NCBI GenBank assembly: GCA_013698285.1
Contig: JACCVE010000283.1
Location: forward strand, 1-6,587
Reading direction: 5' to 3'
DNA: 6,587 nucleotides
Source of the DNA: Chloroflexia bacterium
GTDB lineage: Bacteria > Chloroflexota > Chloroflexia > Thermomicrobiales > UBA6265
The position numbers and the translations under genes were made by a program. Positions 1 to 4,533 of this stretch are shown here, in pieces (the first letter of the stretch is position 1; every line of letters begins with the position of its first letter). The notes under the pieces are model-generated. The model searched no databases and was not told the origin of the DNA. It saw only the letters and a list, made by a program, of their open reading frames with translations.

Positions 1-380
1 CTCGCCAGATGTAGGTCGCGGCGAAGGGCGATTCCGAGATGATGCCGTGCATGCTCGGTGGAGACCGTCGAGGACCCGTCGCGGAGGACACATGGTCCGG
101 TGCCCCACGGGCCCGGTGCGTCGATCGCTCACCAGTGGCCCTCGCCGGTCCCGAAACGTGTTGTCCCGAACCCCACGTCCTCCCAGAACCGGGTGGTCAT
201 CAGGTGCATCGCCCGCAACTCGCCGGCGAGGAGCCCGTCCGGGCGCGGGAACCGGAATCGGACCGCGTGGTCGCCGGCCACCTCGATGGTCGTTCCGGGA
301 TGGTTATTGAACTGGGTGCCGGGCGGGCCGACGCGGATCAGTTCATCGATGGTGTTGTAGGTGACGTACGACCAGTTGAG
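1..380 (-). pseudogene. Decayed fragment of a family-5 ABC transporter solute-binding protein
   Basis: No intact gene is present, but the minus strand reads like the middle of an SBP_bac_5 (peptide/nickel/sugar type) binding protein broken over frames. From about 380 down to 132 one frame gives NWSYVTYNTIDELIRVG, then VRFRFPRPDG, ELRAMHL and FWEDVGFG..GTGEGHW. A TGA follows at 129-131. The same frame resumes with PGPWGTGPCVLRDGSS, matching the usual 'GTGPY/Fvl' core of the family. Around 60-68 the match moves to another frame, giving GIISESPFAATYIWR (about 46 to 2), and it runs off the window. Family members are usually 500-600 residues with a signal peptide; neither that length nor an N-terminus is here. 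At least one stop and one frameshift argue for a pseudogene, although assembly errors in GC-rich DNA could mimic this. The family call rests on motif recall, not on a search. Confidence 0.45.
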
Positions 381-561
381 CGCTCGGGTCGACCACCTTG
401 ATGGTGCCGACCGGCTCCGCGCGCTGTCCCCGGCCGGTGATCGCGTCGACGGCCGTCTCGATCAACTCCATCGCGTGGTGTCCTCGGCGAGGTGAGTCCA
501 AGCACACCGCGCGAACCCGCGAGACGATGGTGCCCGACGGCGACCAGGGATGAACGGGATG
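343..561 (-). pseudogene. Possible remnant of a LacI-type regulator C-terminus
   Basis: In the frame that ends at the TGA at 343-345, the minus strand reads TIVSRVRAVCLDSPRRG, then HAMELIETAVDAITGRG, then a PVGTIKVVDPSAQLVVR ending. The spacing of 'A-x-E-L-I...I-T-G-R...P......L-V-V-R' resembles the last 55 residues of LacI/PurR sugar-binding domains. A Gfo/Idh/MocA C-terminal tail is a weaker alternative. No DNA-binding domain or start is found upstream. This frame is the same one as the ThuA gene and stays open from the ThuA stop (661-663) down to 343, so a read-through artefact cannot be excluded. Its last 12 or so codons overlap, in another frame, the solute-binding remnant, so the junction is a breakpoint or one of the two readings is wrong there. 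A sugar-responsive repressor would fit the neighbouring genes, but it would not be functional as it stands. Confidence 0.3.
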
Positions 562-605
562 TGCTACCCCGGGACCGGGGGTTAGAGCGACTGGGCCGCC
601 TCCCG

Positions 606-622
606 GGGCCGTGCAACGGCCC
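606..622 (-). terminator. GC-rich hairpin downstream of the ThuA gene
   Basis: GGGCCGT (606-612) and ACGGCCC (616-622) form a perfect 7-bp stem with a 3-nt loop, 38 nt after the ThuA stop codon. Two further short palindromes lie nearby, at 635-647 and 564-585. None is followed by a T-run on the minus strand, so classical intrinsic termination is not shown. It is the most likely 3' end for the dehydrogenase-ThuA transcript. Confidence 0.35.
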
Positions 623-660
623 GTGAGGTGGACGCTCCCCGGGGGAGATTCGGGCGGACC

Positions 661-1425
661 CTACCCGGCCGGGTGGTACTTGGCCGGGGGCACGTAGCCC
701 TTGATGGGCTCAACAGGAAGGGCATTACCGAAGATGCGGGGGACCGCCTGGCGCGGGGCGGCCCACTCGGCGGCATTGGCGATGACCCGGCGAACGTCGA
801 GGTTCTCGTAGGTCGGGTAGGTCTCGTGACCAGGGCGGAAATAGAAGATGCGGCCGGCGCCCCGGGTATAGCAGGCACCACTACGGAAGACCTCGCCGCC
901 CGCGAACCAACTGACGAAGACCAGCATCTCCGGCTCGGGGATGTCGAAGTGTTCGCCGTACATCTCCTCGTGCTCGAGTTCGATGTACTCGCCGAGGCCG
1001 GCCGCGATCGGGTGGCCGGGAGCCACCACCCAGATCCGCTCCCGCTCGTTCGCCTCGCGCCACTTCAGGTCGCAGGTGGTGCCCATCAGGCGCTTGAAGA
1101 TCTTGGAGAAATGGGCGGAGTGGAGGACCAGGAGGCCCATGCCCTCGTGGACGCGGCGCTGGACCCGCTCGACGATCGCGTCGTCCACGTCACCGTGGGC
1201 CTTATGGCCCCACCAGGTGAGGACGTCGGTCTCGGCCAGGACGTCCTCGGTCAACCCGTGCTCGGGCTCGTCGAGGGTCGCGGTGCGGACGGTGAAGCGG
1301 GCGTCCTCACCGAGGCCCGCCGCGATGGCGCCGTGGATGCCGCGCGGGTAGACGGCGGCGATCTTTTCATTCTCGCGCTCGTGGCGGTACTCGTTCCAGA
1401 CGGTGACGCGGATCGTGCCGGCCAT
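661..1425 (-). CDS. ThuA-domain protein (trehalose utilization ThuA-like)
   Basis: A 254-residue protein that is a ThuA-like domain from end to end, about the usual length for stand-alone family members. It has the type-1 glutamine amidotransferase-like fold expected of ThuA. Recognisable segments are the N-terminal [10 protein letters not shown] (7-16), WWGHKAH (71-77), LHSAHFSK (101-108) and [10 protein letters not shown] (197-206); the histidines at 74, 77, 102, 105 and 200 are candidate metal or substrate ligands. No signal peptide or membrane segment is visible, so it is probably cytoplasmic. The ATG start is well supported by a perfect AGGAGG at 1433-1438 with 7-nt spacing. It follows the Gfo/Idh/MocA gene by 43 nt and is probably co-transcribed with it. 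In Sinorhizobium, ThuA and the dehydrogenase ThuB together convert trehalose and related disaccharides to 3-keto derivatives. A similar role here is an inference; the true substrate cannot be read from the sequence. Confidence 0.9.
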   Translation of the reverse strand: MAGTIRVTVWNEYRHERENEKIAAVYPRGIHGAIAAGLGEDARFTVRTATLDEPEHGLTEDVLAETDVLTWWGHKAHGDVDDAIVERVQRRVHEGMGLLVLHSAHFSKIFKRLMGTTCDLKWREANERERIWVVAPGHPIAAGLGEYIELEHEEMYGEHFDIPEPEMLVFVSWFAGGEVFRSGACYTRGAGRIFYFRPGHETYPTYENLDVRRVIANAAEWAAPRQAVPRIFGNALPVEPIKGYVPPAKYHPAG

Positions 1426-1468
1426 GGTCAGTCCTCCTGCGTTCTGGGTCGTTTCGTCAACGCTCGTG

Positions 1469-2563
1469 TCAGGCCTCGATCAAGACCTCTCGACCTTCGG
1501 CGGCCGAACGGTAGATGGCGTCGATCAGGCGGGCCCGGTCGAGGCCCTCTTCGCCCGTCGGGACGCCGGGGGTGCCGTCCCGGATGGCGGAGACGAACCG
1601 GTTGATCACCTCGGCGTGGCCGTCGCGCTCGATCAGGCGGGGGGAACCGTCGCTGGCGATGCCCTCGAAGTCGCCGAACACCTTCAGGGTGCCGGTGAGG
1701 GCATAGTTGCGGGAGACCATCTCGCAGCCCCCTGTACTACCCATCAACGAGAACCCGAAGTCGTCCTCGGCGCCGGTGTAGGCGGCCCAGGATGTCTTCA
1801 TCATCACCGTCGCGCCGTCGGCGGTCCGGAGGTAGGCAGTCGCGAGGTCCTCGACCTCGTAGTTGCCGGTCCCGGCGCTGCGTTCGATGGTCTTGGCGTT
1901 GCGGAAGTTGCCCTTGCCCTGGGTGCCGATCTCGGCGTAGGTCGAGGCGCTGACCGAGGTGACGGTCGGGTTGCCCATCGCGTAGAGGGTCATGTCGAGG
2001 ACGTGGACTCCCAGGTCGATCAGGGGCCCACCGCCGGCTAGTTCCTTGTCGGTGAACCAGGAACCCCAGCCGGGTATGCCGGCGCGGCGCATCCAGTAGG
2101 TCTCGGCGAAGTAGACCCGGCCAAACCCGCCGGCCGCGACGTGGTCGTGGACCAGCATCACGTCGTCTCGGTAGCGACGGTTGAAGGCGATCGCCAGGAT
2201 GCGCTCGGCCTTCTGGGCGGCGGCGATCATCCGCTCGCCCTCCTCGGCCGACCGGGCCAGGGGCTTCTCGATCAGGACGTGCTTGCCCGCTTCGAGGGCG
2301 GCGATGGCGACGGGCATGTGGAGGTGATTCGGGACGGCGATGCTGACGGCGTCGATGTCCCGAACTTCGAGCAGCTCGCGATAGTCACCGTAGACGGCGG
2401 GAATGTCGAACTGCTTGGCGAGGCGCTGGCACCGGTCGGTATCGAGGCCAGCGAGGGCCACCACCGTGGCCCTCGGTTCGGCCTGATACCCGCGCAGGTG
2501 GAAGATGCCCGCGCCGCAGCCGATGATCCCGATCCGCATTTTCTCCGAGGAGGCGTCGGTCAC
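1469..2563 (-). CDS. Gfo/Idh/MocA family NAD(P)-dependent oxidoreductase
   Basis: A 364-residue protein of normal family length. The N-terminal Rossmann fold starts with [10 protein letters not shown] (10-19), the dinucleotide loop. It is followed by the family hallmarks [10 protein letters not shown] (77-86) and EKPLA (99-103), the lysine of EKP being the usual catalytic residue. The C-terminal alpha/beta domain carries [14 protein letters not shown] (177-190), whose D183 and H187 make the conserved D-x-x-x-H active-site pair. No export signal is seen, so it is a cytoplasmic enzyme, expected to oxidise or reduce a sugar, inositol or glycoside hydroxyl. The GTG start has GGAAGGA 6 nt upstream; the alternative ATG at 2537-2539 (residue 9) has only a poorly spaced GGAG. 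It sits directly before the ThuA-like gene, as ThuB does in rhizobial trehalose operons, but the family is too broad to name the substrate. Confidence 0.93.
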   Translation of the reverse strand: MTDASSEKMRIGIIGCGAGIFHLRGYQAEPRATVVALAGLDTDRCQRLAKQFDIPAVYGDYRELLEVRDIDAVSIAVPNHLHMPVAIAALEAGKHVLIEKPLARSAEEGERMIAAAQKAERILAIAFNRRYRDDVMLVHDHVAAGGFGRVYFAETYWMRRAGIPGWGSWFTDKELAGGGPLIDLGVHVLDMTLYAMGNPTVTSVSASTYAEIGTQGKGNFRNAKTIERSAGTGNYEVEDLATAYLRTADGATVMMKTSWAAYTGAEDDFGFSLMGSTGGCEMVSRNYALTGTLKVFGDFEGIASDGSPRLIERDGHAEVINRFVSAIRDGTPGVPTGEEGLDRARLIDAIYRSAAEGREVLIEA

Positions 2564-2569
2564 GCGTCG

Positions 2570-2576
2570 TCCTTCC
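2570..2576 (-). promoter_or_regulatory. Ribosome binding site deciding the GTG start of the dehydrogenase
   Basis: GGAAGGA on the minus strand lies 6 nt before the GTG at 2561-2563. The in-frame ATG eight codons later lacks a well-spaced Shine-Dalgarno, so the longer product is preferred. The extra residues precede the Rossmann strand and would not affect the fold. Confidence 0.5.
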
Positions 2577-2668
2577 CGCCCGGGGTCCGGGCGATAGCCG
2601 GCGGTCGGCAGTCAGGGATTGGCGGTTCGTGCGATGGGACGTCGTCGGTCCGGTCGTGACACTGGCCC

Positions 2669-2697
2669 AGTATGCCGAACTGGAGTGGCTTCGTCAT
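2669..2697 (-). promoter_or_regulatory. Candidate sigma-70-type promoter for the dehydrogenase-ThuA unit
   Basis: On the minus strand ATGACG (2692-2697, 4 of 6 to TTGACA) and CATACT (2669-2674, 4 of 6 to TATAAT) are separated by exactly 17 nt. It lies between the hairpin after the VWA gene and the GTG start of the dehydrogenase, which would give a leader of about 100 nt. The match is modest and promoter consensus in this phylum is poorly known. Confidence 0.3.
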
Positions 2698-2716
2698 TGC
2701 CCATTACCGGGCGGCA

Positions 2717-2760
2717 ACGAGCCCGGTCTCACTGGCTTTCGCCAACGGTCCCGGGCTCGT
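2717..2760 (-). terminator. Long hairpin downstream of the VWA gene
   Basis: ACGAGCCCGG (2717-2726) and CCGGGCTCGT (2751-2760) form a perfect 10-bp inverted repeat. Inside its 24-nt loop a second small stem, TGGC (2733-2736) with GCCA (2741-2744), closes on TTTC. It begins 37 nt after the VWA stop, the right place for a transcript end, and separates that gene from the dehydrogenase unit. No T-run follows on either strand, so termination might rely on the stem alone or on Rho. Confidence 0.5.
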
Positions 2761-2797
2761 CTCGTGTCTCGGCGTCGTCGTTGACGACCGCGGTTCG

Positions 2798-4084
2798 CTA
2801 CGGCGCGGTGTAGACCTCTAGGCTGGTCACCGTACCGGGCAAGCACTGGACCTGGGCGTAGAAGAGGATCGGATCACCGACCAACTCCAACAGGTCCATG
2901 GTGTAGACGCCCGGGAGCACCCAGACGTAATCACCGAATTCGAACTGGTCTTGCCAGACGATGAGTCCTCCCAGGTCGGTCACCTGGTAGATCTCTCCCG
3001 CACCCTGGGGGAACTTCAAGAGACTGCCCCTGACCCGGGTGACACGATCCGCCTCGATGTTGACATTGAGGCTGACCTGCCCGCCACCGGGGTAGACGAA
3101 GGCGAAGATGCAGATGCCGACCGTGACGTCGGCGACGATCGGGCCGTTCTCTTCATTGATGGTGTAGACGACGGGCTCACCACCCTGGGGATTCGCGTCC
3201 GTCGGCTGGCCACCACCGCACGTGAGGGTGCCGAAGGGGAAGAGGCCATTGATCGCCTCGACCTCAAAGGAGCCGGTCGAATTGACGACCTGGAGTTCTT
3301 CCAGGAAGGTGAAGAGGACGGTCCGGAGTTCCTCGGCACTATTGGCGCCGAGTAGTTGACCGCCGGTGTTGTCGGCAATGCACTGGAGGACGGTCAGCTC
3401 GTCCGGCGTCAGGCCGAAACCGACCACGTAGACGGTCGGGCTCCCGGGGCTGTCGGCCAACGCTTGAGCCGCGGTGCAGACGGCGGCATTGTTGGCGTCC
3501 TGATCGTTGGTGTCGGCGGAACACGTCTCGAGGCCGTCAGTCACGAGGACCACCGCGTTGGTGCGGGTGTCATCGGCCGGGATCGGCTCGAAGTCGTCAG
3601 CCGCCCGCTGCAGCGAGAGGGCGATCGGCGTCCAACCGACGGGTTCGTAGGTGTCGACCTGACCCTGGAGGTCCGCCTTATTGACCCCGTCGATCGGGAT
3701 GGTCAGGTCGGACGACTGGCAGCTCTCTTCCCGACCGGAGGGCGTGTTATTGCCCCGGTGCCCGAAGACCCGGAAGCCGACGTTCAGACTCGGGCGGTCC
3801 TCCGGCACGGCGGTGATGACCTCGGTGAGAACGGTCTTGGCCGCATCGATCCGGGTCACCCCGGTCTGGATCTCCTGAGCCATCGATCCGGACGAGTCGA
3901 GCATCAACTCGACGTTCACTTCCTGACCGGCCGGTTGGCCGGAATCATCTTGTGCGGTGGCGACTGGTGTTAGCCGCTGGATGCCGACGCCAGCCAGGGA
4001 AAACACCATCACGAGCGCGAGCAATGGCCCGAGCCATCGTGTCCCGATCGTGCGCGTCGGCGTCGCCTTCGGTCGCAGTACCAT
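2798..4084 (-). CDS. Secreted von Willebrand factor type A (VWA) domain protein
   Basis: A 428-residue protein. Residues 1-44 are a Sec signal peptide: basic N-region, hydrophobic core LGPLLALVMVFSLAGVG (18-34) and an A-T-A cleavage site before Q45. The VWA domain spans about 56-265 with a complete MIDAS metal site: D63-S65-S67 in LDSSGSM, T152 in GWTPIA and D183 in VLVTDGLE. FGHRGNN (107-113) and C122 are typical of bacterial extracellular VWA proteins; C188, C203 and C235 could form disulfides. Residues 268-428 are a beta-rich-looking region that I do not recognise, with C289, C325 and C414 and no membrane anchor or sortase motif, so the protein is probably released or held by partners. The ATG start has GAAAGGA 7 nt upstream (4092-4098). 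MIDAS-bearing VWA domains usually bind protein ligands through Mg2+ or Mn2+; the ligand here is unknown. It is divergent from the secreted repeat protein starting at 4534. Confidence 0.9.
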   Translation of the reverse strand: MVLRPKATPTRTIGTRWLGPLLALVMVFSLAGVGIQRLTPVATAQDDSGQPAGQEVNVELMLDSSGSMAQEIQTGVTRIDAAKTVLTEVITAVPEDRPSLNVGFRVFGHRGNNTPSGREESCQSSDLTIPIDGVNKADLQGQVDTYEPVGWTPIALSLQRAADDFEPIPADDTRTNAVVLVTDGLETCSADTNDQDANNAAVCTAAQALADSPGSPTVYVVGFGLTPDELTVLQCIADNTGGQLLGANSAEELRTVLFTFLEELQVVNSTGSFEVEAINGLFPFGTLTCGGGQPTDANPQGGEPVVYTINEENGPIVADVTVGICIFAFVYPGGGQVSLNVNIEADRVTRVRGSLLKFPQGAGEIYQVTDLGGLIVWQDQFEFGDYVWVLPGVYTMDLLELVGDPILFYAQVQCLPGTVTSLEVYTAP

Positions 4085-4114
4085 TCGCGATTCCTTTCAC
4101 CACACCGTCAACGT

Positions 4115-4147
4115 CCGCATCGTGTGTTCCGGCACGACCGCATCGTG
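4115..4147. repeat. Pair of 10-bp direct repeats upstream of the VWA gene
   Basis: CCGCATCGTG occurs at 4115-4124 and again at 4138-4147, 23 bp start to start (about two helical turns), 31 to 63 bp upstream of the VWA start codon. Spacing and position are those of a tandem operator, but no known regulator motif was recognised. Confidence 0.45.
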
Positions 4148-4231
4148 GAGGAATGCAAGTCCCGGAAGACCCAAGACGCGTCGCCGCGTCGATGTGCCGC
4201 TCGCGCACGAGGCATGCCGCGCGTTTGGTCA

Positions 4232-4254
4232 GGGAGCCCTCGATGCCGGCTCCC
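4232..4254. repeat. 7-bp inverted repeat in the divergent intergenic region
   Basis: GGGAGCC (4232-4238) and GGCTCCC (4248-4254) are perfect inverted copies with a 9-nt loop. An overlapping alternative pairs CCGGCT (4246-4251) with AGCCGG (4266-4271). It could be an operator or a leader hairpin; in such GC-rich sequence chance is a real possibility. Confidence 0.25.
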
Positions 4255-4533
4255 CGGCGTAGACGAGCCGGGCCAGAAATGGGCGTTTACTATCCCGTTA
4301 ACAGGTCGCCTCGGTACCGGCATTGCCTCTCGCGGGTGGCCCGCTTCGTGCAACTCGAGTCGCGGCGATGGAGTCAGAGTTTCGTTACGAGACGAGGGCC
4401 ACCGTGCCCGCGCTCAGGGATTCTGTGGATCCGTTCGACGGGCCGGACTCGGTAAGGACCGTTCCCGCTGCCGTCGCGGACCGTCGCTTCGTCAGCGGCT
4501 ACTCGTTTTTCCTCACCCGGGGAGGGTCACTCG

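Larger units (their letters stand above)
4085..4533. other. Divergent intergenic region between two secreted-protein genes
   Basis: This 449-bp stretch has no convincing gene; the open frames through it lack a recognisable product or are shadows. It must hold the promoters of both flanking genes. I see no well-matched -35/-10 pair: a TTGACG on the minus strand lies too close to the VWA start to serve it. The stretch does hold a pair of 10-bp direct repeats (4115-4147), a 7-bp inverted repeat (4232-4254), and an AT-richer patch around 4281-4302 containing GTTAAC that is unusual for this GC-rich DNA and may mark promoter territory. Confidence 0.6.

Noticed and set aside
628..1605. 325-codon open frame on the plus strand
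   Set aside because: It is antisense to the ThuA gene and the end of the dehydrogenase, has low-complexity Gly/Asp/Val composition and no recognisable domain; such shadows are common in GC-rich DNA.
1403..2659. Plus-strand open frames of 212 and 172 codons
   Set aside because: Both lie antisense to the well-supported Gfo/Idh/MocA gene and show no family motif or ribosome binding site.
2951..3973. Plus-strand open frames of 134 and 205 codons
   Set aside because: They are antisense to the VWA gene, whose signal peptide and MIDAS motif are clear.
4084..4112. TTGACG on the minus strand as a -35 box for the VWA gene
   Set aside because: With 17-nt spacing the -10 would be GCGAAT overlapping the start codon and Shine-Dalgarno, which is not workable for this start.
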